In this document: positions 55,320-64,000 of the stretch, piece after piece
Position numbering within the stretch: the first letter of the stretch is position 1
Layout: the number at the start of each line of letters is the position of its first letter
From: Candidatus Electrothrix communis
GTDB taxonomy: Bacteria > Desulfobacterota > Desulfobulbia > Desulfobulbales > Desulfobulbaceae
Length of the DNA stretch: 64,000 nucleotides
NCBI GenBank assembly: GCA_030644725.1
Contig: CP130629.1
Span: forward strand, 1,900,795 to 1,964,794
Direction of reading: 5' to 3'
The notes under the pieces: model-generated
The model's input: the letters and a program-made list of their open reading frames with translations, nothing else
Database searches by the model: none
Told to the model about the DNA's origin: nothing
Position numbers and translations under genes: made by a program

Positions 55320-56261
55320 ATGAAACCACGACTAACGTTTTTATTAGTATTTTCAATGAGTTTTATATTCATACTCGCTACTGAAGTATTGGCACAGGAT
55401 TATCTCACTGATACGGGTACTGAACCAGTTTGTGATAGTCTCTTGGATGAAACTCGTGGGTTATTTGGTTTATGTCTAGGATTTTGCGAAGCACTGAACG
55501 GAGAAACGACAATAGCAGTTGAAGAACCAACGACCTACCCAGAAGGAGCTAACAAGTTAATTTTCGAGAAATTTAGCGAAATAGCCGGGGAGAATGGTCC
55601 TGAGATGCCCTGCGTAGAATATATATATGGGGAATGTCCCTATTGGACTGTGTCACCTGGTTTTAAGGATCAACTCACATCAATGATTTCACAGATGGAT
55701 GATATTACGGTAGCGGAGAATCGTGAAAGCGACACCAGATGGAATATCTTCCGAATCACTGGAACAATTAACGGTGAGCCTGAGATAATAGAATTAAAAG
55801 GAGCAAAAGAAGGAAATACATTCCATTTTCCGCTTGTGACATGGGTACACTACCCGCCAAATCGGACAACATACTTCCCTGGACACCATGCAGAAGCATA
55901 TCAATATGAAAAATGTAAATATGACCTGGAACAAATGCTTATTCCATCTGGGGAGTGCCCATATTGGACTGTGTCACCTGCTCTTAAGGATCAACTCGCA
56001 TCAATGATTTCACAGATGGATGATATTACGGTAGAGGAGGATGAAACCGCCACCTACTATTACTTCCGGATCACCGGGACAATTAATGGTGAGCCTGAAA
56101 TAATAGAATTAAAAGGAGAAAAAGAAGAAAATGGGCTTGTTTTTCCGCTTGTAATATGGGTACACTACCCGCCAAATCGGACAACATATTTCCCAGGACA
56201 TAATGCAGATAAATCTCAATATGCAAGGTGCGCATATGATCTGGAACAGGTAGTTTACTAA
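55320..56261 (+). CDS. Secreted protein with an internal tandem duplication
   Basis: This 313-residue protein has a signal peptide (residues 1-25) and a ribosome site GGAGG. Residues 36-98 have the pattern GLCLGFCEA...F....G..PC, which I have seen recur in secreted proteins of deltaproteobacteria and myxobacteria. The rest is two copies of a domain of about 100 residues (106-205 and 213-310), each running from CPYWTVSP through MISQMDDITV, FRITGTINGEPEIIELKG and VHYPPNRTTYFPGH to YDLEQ. Two conserved cysteines per copy suggest a disulfide. Function unknown. Confidence 0.72.
   Translation: MKPRLTFLLVFSMSFIFILATEVLAQDYLTDTGTEPVCDSLLDETRGLFGLCLGFCEALNGETTIAVEEPTTYPEGANKLIFEKFSEIAGENGPEMPCVEYIYGECPYWTVSPGFKDQLTSMISQMDDITVAENRESDTRWNIFRITGTINGEPEIIELKGAKEGNTFHFPLVTWVHYPPNRTTYFPGHHAEAYQYEKCKYDLEQMLIPSGECPYWTVSPALKDQLASMISQMDDITVEEDETATYYYFRITGTINGEPEIIELKGEKEENGLVFPLVIWVHYPPNRTTYFPGHNADKSQYARCAYDLEQVVY
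55635..56249 (+). repeat. Two tandem copies of a ~300-bp coding repeat
   Basis: 55635-55934 and 55956-56249 are strongly similar at the DNA level, including long identical stretches (around ATGATTTCACAGATGGATGA and CTACCCGCCAAATCGGACAA). Differences cluster in the middle of the unit. This is a recent intragenic duplication. Confidence 0.85.
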
Positions 56262-56320
56262 GCCGATAAAAAAAAGCGTTTTATCCTTGATTCTCCACAT
56301 AATGTGTAGAATGGTTGACT

Positions 56321-56352
56321 AACCGGGTGCGTGCGTAGCGCATGACCCGGTT
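56321..56352. terminator. Bidirectional terminator between converging genes
   Basis: AACCGGGT (56321-56328) pairs with ACCCGGTT (56345-56352), extended inward by GCG/CGC. It separates the rightward repeat protein gene from the leftward rlmB gene. Confidence 0.7.
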
Positions 56353-56384
56353 TCGTTTCCCCAGCTTCTCCGCCCTTCCCTTTC

Positions 56385-57215
56385 CTACCCCTCAATAACA
56401 TCCCCCTGCCGAACCACCTCAAACATAATCAAGGCCGCAGCAACCGAGGCATTCAGCGAATCAAAATCCGTAGACATGGGGATGGTGACCAGCTGGTCAC
56501 AGTGCTTCCGCACCAGAGGACGAATCCCCTTGCCTTCGCTGCCGATGACCAAACCAAGCTGGCCGCTGAAATCCGTGCTGTAGATCGACGGTGCTGATGC
56601 CTCAACCACTGAACCGTAAATCCAGAAACCATGCTCTTTGAGCAACTCCAAAGTCGTGACCAGATTCACCACCTGAGCGATACGGAGATGGGAGATTGCC
56701 CCGGCTGAGGTCCGGGCCACAGTTCCAGATAAAGGAGCGCTGCGTTCACGGGTGAGGATAATGCTCCGAAACCCTGCTGCCAGGGCTGAGCGAAGAATCG
56801 AACCAAGATTACGGGGATCCTGGATTGAGTCCAGGATCAAAATCCGATGGGAATCGGCCAAGGCCTGTTCCAGCAGCTCCTCTAAAGGCAAAAGCTCTGC
56901 TTCTGTCTGTCGGGCCACAACCCCCTGATGTCGGCAATTTCGAGGAACTGGCAGGCGCTCTGCTTCAACAAAACGGACTCGCACCTTATGCTCACGAGCA
57001 AGATCAACAATTTCCTGTATCTTTGGCCCAGCCTTCCCCTTTTGAACAAGAAGCTCGCCCAAGCTTCGGGCATTTCTCCGTAAGGCCTCAAGGACTGTAT
57101 TTGTCCCCCACAGCAGATCATCTGTTGCCTCCTCAGCGTGGGACGCATCTTCTTCGAAATTGTTCTTTGTTTTCTTTGTACCGGACCAAGCTGCTTTTTT
57201 GCGCAATGCTACCAT
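56385..57215 (-). CDS. rlmB: 23S rRNA 2'-O-methyltransferase RlmB (SpoU family)
   Basis: This 276-residue protein has an N-terminal SpoU substrate-binding domain (LWGTNTVLEALRRNARS) and the knotted methyltransferase domain with its three motifs: DSIQDPRNLGSILRSA, GLVIGSEGKGI, and IPMSTDFDSLNASVAAAL. RlmB methylates G2251 of 23S rRNA in E. coli; TrmH-type tRNA enzymes are the alternative. It begins 72 bases after the gmk stop. Confidence 0.9.
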   Translation of the reverse strand: MVALRKKAAWSGTKKTKNNFEEDASHAEEATDDLLWGTNTVLEALRRNARSLGELLVQKGKAGPKIQEIVDLAREHKVRVRFVEAERLPVPRNCRHQGVVARQTEAELLPLEELLEQALADSHRILILDSIQDPRNLGSILRSALAAGFRSIILTRERSAPLSGTVARTSAGAISHLRIAQVVNLVTTLELLKEHGFWIYGSVVEASAPSIYSTDFSGQLGLVIGSEGKGIRPLVRKHCDQLVTIPMSTDFDSLNASVAAALIMFEVVRQGDVIEG

Positions 57216-57287
57216 AAGTATTCAACAACCAAACGTGGGAAAGAAAGAGTACGAAAAAAAACAGGATTAAGGAACCGTCCTGTTCAC

Positions 57288-57866
57288 TTAAGCCGTGTTT
57301 CGCCGTTGCTGTTCTGCTGCAATAATGGCCTGCAAGTCGCGAACAGCCTGCTCAAGCTCATCATTGACTATCAGATGGTGGTAGTTATCAGCTGCGGCCA
57401 TCTCCTTCTCAGCATTGGCAAGCCGAACAGCTAGGCTTTCCGGGCTTTCAGTCCCGCGTCCCCGTAAACGCCGTTCCAGCTCAGCCAAGGTCGGAGGGCT
57501 GATAAAGACCGTGACAGGATCAGCGTTAGTCCTGACCTGCTCCGCACCCTGGATATCAATATCCAACACAACATCCTTGCCTACGGCCAATAAGGCCTCT
57601 ACGTCCCGGCGTGAAGTACCATAGAAATTTCCATGGACCTCAGCCCATTCCAAAAAGCCGGAAGGCTGCTGATCGCGCATGGCGATAAAAGCTTCTTTAC
57701 TGACAAAATGATAATCGACTCCGTCCCGCTCGCCAGGCCGTGCTTGGCGCGTCGTGTGCGACACGGAAAACTCCAGCCCCGAGATTTCTGCCATGAGCTT
57801 TTTTAAAATTGTGGTCTTGCCACACCCAGAAGGTGCAGAGACAACCAAAAGAACACCCTCAGCCAT
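57288..57866 (-). CDS. gmk: Guanylate kinase
   Basis: I use ATG 57866 (192 residues) since GGAAGG precedes it and the protein then begins MAEGVLLVVSAPSGCGKTT, where the P-loop sits as usual; it overlaps the end of the remA-like gene by eight bases. SHTTRQARPGERDGVDYHFV binds GMP, and DIDIQGAEQV follows. It phosphorylates GMP to GDP. Confidence 0.95.
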   Translation of the reverse strand: MAEGVLLVVSAPSGCGKTTILKKLMAEISGLEFSVSHTTRQARPGERDGVDYHFVSKEAFIAMRDQQPSGFLEWAEVHGNFYGTSRRDVEALLAVGKDVVLDIDIQGAEQVRTNADPVTVFISPPTLAELERRLRGRGTESPESLAVRLANAEKEMAAADNYHHLIVNDELEQAVRDLQAIIAAEQQRRNTA

Positions 57867-58164
57867 TATCTTTTCCTTCCTCGGCATGCTTTTGCAGAAG
57901 CCCTAAGCCGCTTTGCTCACTATCCAAAGCAGCCAAACGCTGATTAATGGTTTCCGGCTGTACAGAGGACAGCACCAGATGACCGCTATCCATAATAATG
58001 ATCCCCCTGGTACGCCGCCCTTCTGTGACATCAATGAGCCGATGCTCCTGCCGGGCTTCTTCCTTGAGCTTCCTGATCGGTGATGAGCCGGGATTAACCA
58101 CTGCCAGGATACGATTAATTTTTACGGAATTACCGAAACCTACATTAACAAGCCTATTGTCCAT
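57859..58164 (-). CDS. RemA-like protein (DUF370)
   Basis: This 101-residue protein has the DUF370 core NVGFGNSVKINRILAVVNPGSSPIRKL and DVTEGRRTRGIIIMDSGHLVLSSVQPETI. In Bacillus the homologue RemA is a DNA-binding activator of matrix genes. The order yicC - DUF370 - gmk is a conserved housekeeping cluster in many bacteria. It overlaps gmk. Confidence 0.9.
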   Translation of the reverse strand: MDNRLVNVGFGNSVKINRILAVVNPGSSPIRKLKEEARQEHRLIDVTEGRRTRGIIIMDSGHLVLSSVQPETINQRLAALDSEQSGLGLLQKHAEEGKDNG

Positions 58165-58244
58165 TATTGTCCATATAATCCGATATTCATAAAAAAAATT
58201 CCAACAACCAGCAGAAGAAAGAACACGCCATATGACGCATCATG

Positions 58245-59126
58245 CTATTCAATATTCTGGACCTGCTCACGCAGTTTTTCAATCTCGTTTTTCATTTCAA
58301 CGCCGAGATGCGCTATAGCTGAATTGGAGATCTTTGATGCCAACGTGTTAACCTCTCGCAGAAACTCCTGCAAGAGAAAATCAAGGCGCCTTCCAACAGC
58401 TTCATCGCTTTCCATAAAACCGCTAAACTGATCAATATGACTAGCCAACCGCACCACTTCCTCAGTCACATCGGCCTTATCCGCCATGATAGCCGTTTCC
58501 TGAGCTAAACGCATGGGATCAATATCAACCCCTTCAAGCAATTTTGTTATCCGATTCTTCAACTCCTGCTGTCGCTGCTCAAGAACCTCCGGGACCATGC
58601 CTTCAATTTCTCGAACAAGAGCAGCAAAATTATCGAGACGCTGCAAAAGCTCTTCTTTCAGGCTGCCGCCCTCTCGCTCGCGCATAGAGGCGCAGTCAGC
58701 AAGGGCTGCAAGCAATGCCTCCTTCAGCAGGGGCCATTCTTCTTCAACGTCCGGGTTTTGCTCCTGGACAGTGATAATATTGCGCAGAGTAAGCAAATCA
58801 CTGATCTGAACACTGGCCCCGAGCTCCAGTTCGCTGTTCATCTCCTGCAAGCAGGCATGGTACTGGCGAGCCAGGTCCAGATCAAGATGGAGCTGCGATC
58901 CTCCAGAAGTTTCGCCACGAAGGCTTACAGAGATATCAACCCGACCGCGATCCTGCTGCCCAGCAACGGTTTTCTTGATTTGTTCCTCCAAAGCGGCAAA
59001 GGCTGAAGGAAGCACTACCCGTTGATCAAGAAAACGATGGTTGACGGTCCGAATTTCCACAACCCAAGTTCGTTCGGCATTGCCGGATTCACCACGACCG
59101 AAGCCGGTCATACTACGTGGACGCAT
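58245..59126 (-). CDS. yicC: YicC-family endoribonuclease
   Basis: I start at ATG 59126 (293 residues) because the family begins RSMTGFGRGE; 18 upstream codons of the open frame are unlike it. The protein has the YicC N-terminal domain (VVEIRTVNHRFLD) and the C-terminal DUF1732 domain (EEVVRLASHIDQF, RRLDFLLQEFLREVNTLASK). Recent work describes the family as a toroid RNase. It is the first gene of yicC-remA-gmk. Confidence 0.93.
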   Translation of the reverse strand: MRPRSMTGFGRGESGNAERTWVVEIRTVNHRFLDQRVVLPSAFAALEEQIKKTVAGQQDRGRVDISVSLRGETSGGSQLHLDLDLARQYHACLQEMNSELELGASVQISDLLTLRNIITVQEQNPDVEEEWPLLKEALLAALADCASMREREGGSLKEELLQRLDNFAALVREIEGMVPEVLEQRQQELKNRITKLLEGVDIDPMRLAQETAIMADKADVTEEVVRLASHIDQFSGFMESDEAVGRRLDFLLQEFLREVNTLASKISNSAIAHLGVEMKNEIEKLREQVQNIE

Positions 59127-59251
59127 ATATATTTTTCTGTGAAAATTAATGAAGAGTAAAAAAGAAGGATAAAAGAACAACAGGACTCAAAACCAAATCT
59201 CTATCATTCTATGTATATAGAATTGTATATACAAGAGAAAAAAGAGAAGAA

Positions 59252-60241
59252 TCAGGCAAGCGCAGCGAGCAACTCATCACAACTCACCGAGGCCGTCCCG
59301 ATTTTCCCCACGACAATACCGGCCGCATGATTGGCCAGCACAGCGGCTTCGGTCATTGAGCATCCAGCTGCCAGCCCAAGGGCCAAGGTAGCTGCAACCG
59401 TATCCCCGGCTCCGGTAACATCATAGACCTCCTGAGCCATTGTGGGAATCGTCACCAGGGAATCGTCACCTTCCAACAAAGCCATACCAGCCTCACCCCG
59501 GGTGATCAGCACTGCCTCGCAGGAGATCTCTTCCCGAATCTGCCGGGCCGCCGCGAGCAAGGTTTCCTCATCCCTAATATCTATACCGCTGATCCGGGTG
59601 GCCTCAAAATTATTCGGCGTAATGACAGTGGCTCCGACAAAACGATGGAGATTATCCGGTTTCGGATCAACAATCAAAGGAATCGCCCGTCCGCTGGAAT
59701 GACGCAATTCCTTCAGTAACCGATGCAGCTGGGTCATCAGCTCCTCATTAACAACCCCTTTGGCATAATCCGAAACAATAACAGCATCAAAATCGGCAAG
59801 ATGACCCGTCAGGTATTGCAACATGCTTTCCAGGGTCTGTCGGCTCGGGACACCGGCCTTTTCCCGGTCATAACGAACAACCTGCTGTCCTTGAGCTACC
59901 ACCCTGGTTTTTATGGTCGTGGGCCGCTCTCCTTTAATCAGGCCTTCCACCGGAGCCCCGACTTTTTCCATGAGCGCAAGCAGTTCATCTCCCATTGGAT
60001 CATCGCCGATAATACCGCACAGGGCACAGGAACCACCGAGAGAGATAATATTACGCAGGACATTGGCGCTGCCACCAAGCAGTAACTCCTCGCGGGTAAC
60101 ATTGACCACCGGCACGGGGGCCTCCGGAGAAATTCGAGAAACGTTTCCCCAGATAAACTGATCCAAAATAACATCACCGATCACCAGGATACGAGTATCG
60201 GCAAAGCGCTCTACCTGCTTCTGCATATGTACGTCACTCAT
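59252..60241 (-). CDS. hldA: Heptose 7-phosphate kinase (HldE N-terminal domain type, RfaE1)
   Basis: This 329-residue PfkB-family kinase has RILVIGDVILDQFIWGNVSRISPEAPVPV at the N-terminus (given here only as a family landmark), SDYAKGVVNEE, and the GAGDTVAATL catalytic base motif. It phosphorylates heptose 7-phosphate at C1 for lipopolysaccharide core heptose. It lacks the C-terminal nucleotidyltransferase half of E. coli HldE, so a separate HldC is expected elsewhere. Its ATG at 60241 overlaps the upstream stop (TGATG). Confidence 0.9.
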   Translation of the reverse strand: MSDVHMQKQVERFADTRILVIGDVILDQFIWGNVSRISPEAPVPVVNVTREELLLGGSANVLRNIISLGGSCALCGIIGDDPMGDELLALMEKVGAPVEGLIKGERPTTIKTRVVAQGQQVVRYDREKAGVPSRQTLESMLQYLTGHLADFDAVIVSDYAKGVVNEELMTQLHRLLKELRHSSGRAIPLIVDPKPDNLHRFVGATVITPNNFEATRISGIDIRDEETLLAAARQIREEISCEAVLITRGEAGMALLEGDDSLVTIPTMAQEVYDVTGAGDTVAATLALGLAAGCSMTEAAVLANHAAGIVVGKIGTASVSCDELLAALA

Positions 60242-61098
60242 CAACTGTTCAGCTCCCTGTCCAGTTCCAGCAGGCAATCCGCCATCCGCTCGGCAGCAAA
60301 AACCAGGGATTCTAAATCAAGGAAGTCCATTACATTTTGATCAAACAAAATCTTTACTCGGGCTTCAAATCCGTCTTCCATATCCTGATCCCAAAACAAA
60401 ATGTAGAGGGGAACGAACGGAAGCACAGGAAGAACAACGGCAAAATCTGCGCTCTGCCCCTGCTCATCACGACCTCTTTCTCCCCCAACCTTATCGCAAA
60501 GCGGTGCAAGATCTTGTATACGGCCAGCGAATCGCTCTGATAATCTGGCTTCACAATAGGTTGCCAGGGTACGAATCTTGGCAATGGAGTTGGGCAGGCT
60601 TTCCATGCCCACCCAGGTTCCGTTGGGCAGCCTCTCCTCAGCCCCGCCGCTCGCATTACCACCAAAGGCAACATAATTATAGAGCAGGATCTGGTCTCTG
60701 GGGTCAACAAGCTGTTGCCCATCCATCACGACCTCGTCCCGCCCTAACAGAATCGAACGACCGAGATAACTGAACCTGAGCAGATCCGGGGTATCCGCTG
60801 CCCAATCGGCCCCAAGGCGATGACTGAGCTCACGAAAATCAAGCTCCTGCACCTTGGATTTCAGATGAGTAACCAAGGCCATATCCCGCTCATCCTGACC
60901 GCGCTCCACGCCACCCAATCCAGCCTCACCCTTTGCGGCACCGAACTCGGCAGGCAGCATATCTTTCTGCACATAAGGACAAAGCTCAGGAGCAACCCCG
61001 CCCTTGGTTACAGCAACGGCAAAGGCGAGACAGGCTGCATAGCCGCACTCGCCACAGTTTGTTGCCGGGGTATATTTCAAAAATTGATGCGGTGTCAT
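60241..61098 (-). CDS. 4Fe-4S and DUF3786 domain protein
   Basis: This 285-residue protein has an N-terminal cluster C15-GEC18-GYAAC23...C40, like the Fe-S domain found in corrinoid/acetyl-CoA pathway proteins, followed by a DUF3786 domain (FGGNASGGAEERLPNGTWVGMESLPNS in pieces, and a C-terminal FDQNVMDFLDLESL). DUF3786 proteins are common in sulfate reducers and acetogens, with unknown function. It overlaps the kinase gene by one base and follows skp by 14 bp. Confidence 0.8.
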   Translation of the reverse strand: MTPHQFLKYTPATNCGECGYAACLAFAVAVTKGGVAPELCPYVQKDMLPAEFGAAKGEAGLGGVERGQDERDMALVTHLKSKVQELDFRELSHRLGADWAADTPDLLRFSYLGRSILLGRDEVVMDGQQLVDPRDQILLYNYVAFGGNASGGAEERLPNGTWVGMESLPNSIAKIRTLATYCEARLSERFAGRIQDLAPLCDKVGGERGRDEQGQSADFAVVLPVLPFVPLYILFWDQDMEDGFEARVKILFDQNVMDFLDLESLVFAAERMADCLLELDRELNS

Positions 61099-61112
61099 CT
61101 GAGAGGGGAAGC

Positions 61113-61640
61113 TTATTTCGTCTTCTTATTCAGGGCCGCTGTGACGTCATCGGTCATATCCACGCTCTTGTCAAAGTACAGCACTGCTGTATTCGGCATA
61201 ATGACAGATACCCCTTTTTCCTTGGCCACTTCCTGGACAATTGCTTCCAGTTTCTTCATAATCGGGGCGAGATGCTTTTCCTGCAAGTTTCTCATTTCCA
61301 GGTTAGCATCATCCTGCTTCACCCTAAAATCACGCTTTTTCCTTTGCAGTTCAAGTACTTTTCCCTTCTTTGTTTCTTCGTTCCAAACATCAACCTTTTT
61401 CTGCATCTCCTTCTGAAGAGCCAAGACAGCCTCTTTTTCCTTATCAAGAGAGGCCTTGAACTCTTTCATCTTTGCTTCCATCTTGTTCTTTGCTGCTACC
61501 CCGACGCTGGATTTATCCAGGACATGCTGTAGGTTGACCACACCGACACTGGGAGCAGCACTCGCCGAAACAACAGTAAAAACAGTAAGGAAGAAAAAAA
61601 CAGATGATAAAACCAGCACACTCGTTCGTTTCACAGCCAA
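61113..61640 (-). CDS. OmpH/Skp-like periplasmic chaperone
   Basis: This 175-residue protein has a signal peptide (about 1-28), then GVVNLQHVLDKSSVG and a long coiled coil (about 50-130) rich in Lys/Glu, the tentacle structure of Skp. The end VIMPNTAVLYFDKSVDMTDDV is the OmpH family C-terminus. It carries unfolded outer membrane proteins through the periplasm. It appears to head the small operon ending in the heptose kinase. Confidence 0.88.
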   Translation of the reverse strand: MAVKRTSVLVLSSVFFFLTVFTVVSASAAPSVGVVNLQHVLDKSSVGVAAKNKMEAKMKEFKASLDKEKEAVLALQKEMQKKVDVWNEETKKGKVLELQRKKRDFRVKQDDANLEMRNLQEKHLAPIMKKLEAIVQEVAKEKGVSVIMPNTAVLYFDKSVDMTDDVTAALNKKTK

Positions 61641-62166
61641 GCTCCTTTTTTTAAAACGTTATCAGCATCAATGCCGCTAAAATAAAATTGCCGTATTTTT
61701 TACTTATCAGACACGGAAAAACTACCCTGCAAGCCCTGTCTCTCAGTGGCGAAGAAAACACCGCTCAACGGGTTCAGCGCTCGTATTCCGCCTCTGCTAT
61801 CCTAACCGACCGGAGGAGGAATTCAAGATCTTTTTTCGGACCTTCCATCCTGCTCTAGCCTAACATTTCTCAACCACGTTCCCTGAAAAACTCACCATTC
61901 TCCCTTTGGAGGATTCTCTCATTCATTCTGGGCAGTACAGACTTAAACACTTAGCCCTATCACTTTTCATGCAACGACGTAACTCCTATTTTTCTTGAAA
62001 ATAGAAATTCACTTGCAAAACAACACCAGCCCATCTACTTTAACAGTGTTTATGTTGCAGAGATATCTCAGGTGCCGCTCCCGGAACGGAAGCGAAAAAA
62101 CTTCAAAAATGCCTATTAACTTAAAGCAAAAGGCAAATTCATTTAACGAGGCATCCAGAACCAGAC
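61641..62166. other. Intergenic region before the glucan phosphorylase
   Basis: There are 526 bases between divergent genes. The small open frame at 61995-62177 has no ribosome site or family resemblance and I do not accept it. I see no tRNA, riboswitch or clear promoter; GGAGGAGG at about 61812 stands without a start codon. Confidence 0.5.
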
Positions 62167-64000
62167 GTGACCAATAAAAAACCGATCAACATCAACTCTG
62201 TCGAAGAATTAACCTGTAAGAATAAGTTCGGTACGTTTTTCGGGGTTCCCCAGTCTGTTTTTGATCAGGTCTGGCAGGAACTCAGCAGTCCGAAAAAAAA
62301 CTCCGTTGCCTATGTTTCTATGGAGATCGGCGCGGATCCGGATATTTTTCATCCTGTGCAGGATTTTCTCAAAGAAGAAAAATATACGAAAAGTGCTGAT
62401 CCGAATATCCAGAAACTGCTGGATAAATATCTTCAGGGGCCACGAAAAATCCCTAATTACAGCGGTGGATTAGGCGTACTTGCCGGAGACACCCTTAAGA
62501 GCTTCGCAGACACCCATATACCGGTCATGGCCGTTTCTCTGCTGTATAGAGAAGGCTATTTTTCCCAACTTGTTGATTCCCGAGTCGGTCAGATTGATCA
62601 AGCTACAACTTGGTCCCCGGAAACAACACCGACCCTCTTTCAATTGCAAGATCCTGAACAGCCGGGACAGCCGTTGGAAATCACGGTTCCTTTTTTCAAT
62701 GAATACGATCATCCCACCGAGGCCAAGGCCCATGTCTGGATGAAAATGGAAGTCAGCGAGGAACTGGATTATTTTGTGCCGGAATTCCTTCTAGATTACT
62801 CCATCCCCTCTTCTCCGCCTTGGGTCCGTGAAGCAGGTCTACGCTTATATAATGCCAAATCGGCCATTATGAAGGCGAATCAGCGCCGTATGCTCGGCTC
62901 AGGTATTCTACCGTTGACCGAGGCTCTCGGGCTGACTCCCAACACCATCCATCTGAACGAACAGCATGGGGTTACCGTGACCCTCCATCTGATACTCCGC
63001 CAGCTGGAAAAAACACTGGGCAAAGATTTTGGAACGGCTATGCGGGATGAAGATATCATGGCTGCCGCCCGAGAGGTTGAACAGCATATCGTCTACACCA
63101 TCCATACGCCGGTCAAAGCCGGACACGACCGATTCGCTCGCTCCCTCTACACCGGCATCAGCCACGAAACCTGTCATCATATTCTCAACCTGCTAGCCAG
63201 TGATGCAGACTCTCCCCATGAGTATAATTTTACCGCCTTTGCCATGCGGGTCAACCGGACTATCAACAGTGTCAGTCGGTTGCATCGTGATGTTACCAGA
63301 AAACAATTTCCGGACGTGGCTGACAAGATCAAGGCGATTACCAACGGTGTCCATCATCTCTCTTGGATCAGCGAAACAAGAGCCAAGCTCTTTGACGATA
63401 TCGAAGAGCTGGCAGGCTGGCGTGATGATCCCGGTGTTTTTGCCCATATGGAACTGCGTGACGAGCAATCTTTTCGAAAGCAGTTACAACAGGCCTGGTA
63501 CCAGGACAATCAAAGACTGATAGAGTATATCAATACAATGCTCTCGGACCACCGTACCCAGATGGATACCACCTGGATTGATCCGCCCAACTACCTCTCT
63601 CATCAGCTCCCGGAAGACTCCCGTCTGCTTCCCGGCGTATTTACTGTGGGATTTGCGCGACGATTCTCCACCTATAAGCGTGCGGATCTTATTTTTGATG
63701 ACATTCCCGCCTTAGCTGATATCCTGGTGAAAAATAATTGGCGCATTAATTTCCTTTTTGCTGGCAAGGCCCATCCCCAGGACGAACCAGGCAAGTCCGT
63801 ACTGAAACTCATTCTGGATAATCAAGAAGAGCTGTATACCCGGAGTAACGGCTTGGCCCAGCTTATTTTCATTCCCGGCTATGACATGCGGATTGCCAAG
63901 ATGATGGTTTCCGGTGTACATACTTGGCTCAACAGCCCCAAACGCCCCTTGGAGGCATCCGGAACCAGCGGTATGAAAGCAGCCATGAACGGCGTCCCCA
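62167..64000 (+). CDS. glgP: Alpha-glucan phosphorylase, 3' end outside window
   Basis: About 611 residues are visible; the frame is open at the right edge. I take GTG 62167 as start because no in-frame ATG precedes the conserved text. The protein belongs to the short-type alpha-glucan phosphorylase family (AYVSMEIGADP, NYSGGLGVLAGDTLKSFAD, TNGVHHLSW, GFARRFSTYKRADLI, GTSGMKAAMNG near the edge). The PLP lysine region lies just past the visible end. It releases glucose-1-phosphate from glycogen or maltodextrin. Confidence 0.93.
   Translation, partial: MTNKKPININSVEELTCKNKFGTFFGVPQSVFDQVWQELSSPKKNSVAYVSMEIGADPDIFHPVQDFLKEEKYTKSADPNIQKLLDKYLQGPRKIPNYSGGLGVLAGDTLKSFADTHIPVMAVSLLYREGYFSQLVDSRVGQIDQATTWSPETTPTLFQLQDPEQPGQPLEITVPFFNEYDHPTEAKAHVWMKMEVSEELDYFVPEFLLDYSIPSSPPWVREAGLRLYNAKSAIMKANQRRMLGSGILPLTEALGLTPNTIHLNEQHGVTVTLHLILRQLEKTLGKDFGTAMRDEDIMAAAREVEQHIVYTIHTPVKAGHDRFARSLYTGISHETCHHILNLLASDADSPHEYNFTAFAMRVNRTINSVSRLHRDVTRKQFPDVADKIKAITNGVHHLSWISETRAKLFDDIEELAGWRDDPGVFAHMELRDEQSFRKQLQQAWYQDNQRLIEYINTMLSDHRTQMDTTWIDPPNYLSHQLPEDSRLLPGVFTVGFARRFSTYKRADLIFDDIPALADILVKNNWRINFLFAGKAHPQDEPGKSVLKLILDNQEELYTRSNGLAQLIFIPGYDMRIAKMMVSGVHTWLNSPKRPLEASGTSGMKAAMNGVP

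Noticed and set aside
61995-62177. 60-codon open frame before the glucan phosphorylase
   Set aside because: No ribosome site, overlaps the accepted GTG start and has no protein-like features.
1-64000. CRISPR arrays, rRNA genes and intact tRNA genes
   Set aside because: I saw no regularly spaced repeats, no rRNA-like sequence and no complete cloverleaf in reading both strands.

Overview
The window reads as a chromosomal segment of an anaerobic deltaproteobacterium-type organism (Desulfobacterota). A member of the Desulfobulbales, possibly a relative of cable bacteria, is my best guess. The support is gene content only: a complex-I-like energy-converting membrane complex, an alternative-heme radical SAM enzyme, NifU/NifS, DUF3373 and alginate-export type porins, and a winged-helix 4Fe-4S regulator. 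No rRNA gene or intact tRNA is present, so the taxonomy stays an inference.

Layout. 1-6.2 kb is accessory DNA: a MntA/HepT toxin-antitoxin pair in an overlapping operon with a PD-(D/E)XK nuclease, a tRNA-like scrap, an IS4-type insertion sequence with visible ends, and a secreted metalloprotease / serine protease / coiled-coil operon. 6.3-11 kb holds nifS-nifU and ppsA. 11.1-14.2 kb is an AAA ATPase gene broken twice, by an insertion sequence and by an 11-bp duplication; removing both restores one exact 461-codon frame. 14.4-22.5 kb is housekeeping: PilZ protein, pyrF, uvrB, pgeF and a DUF3373 porin. 22.7-25.8 kb is a heme block (ahbD-like, hemE, HD protein) in which the two heme genes carry the same structured leader containing a tiny ORF. 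26-29.3 kb holds an MBL-fold protein, an OmpA protein and mtaD. 29.6-37.7 kb looks like the ruins of a nitrogen-fixation/molybdenum region: a nifB remnant, a porin joined to a broken molbindin domain, and modA separated from modBC by an insert carrying an archaeal-type PEP carboxylase.

39.4-54 kb is the most interesting part. It holds mtnA, two paralogous double-domain universal stress proteins flanking a SulP anion transporter (frameshifted in this sequence), and then a 393-residue protein with a carbonic-anhydrase-like Cys/Asp-Arg/His/Cys pattern reminiscent of the LCIB family. That protein stands directly in front of six complex-I/Hyf-like genes whose large subunit lacks the NiFe cysteines. 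I propose that this is a CO2/bicarbonate-linked ion-translocating complex, analogous in concept to cyanobacterial NDH-1MS or to DabAB. This is inference.

54-56.3 kb holds transposase wrecks and a secreted protein with a recent internal duplication. 56.4-61.6 kb is a reverse-strand housekeeping run (rlmB, gmk, remA-like, yicC, hldA-type kinase, DUF3786, skp). The window ends inside an alpha-glucan phosphorylase gene. Several genes are interrupted at homopolymer runs, so some frameshifts may be assembly errors rather than biology.
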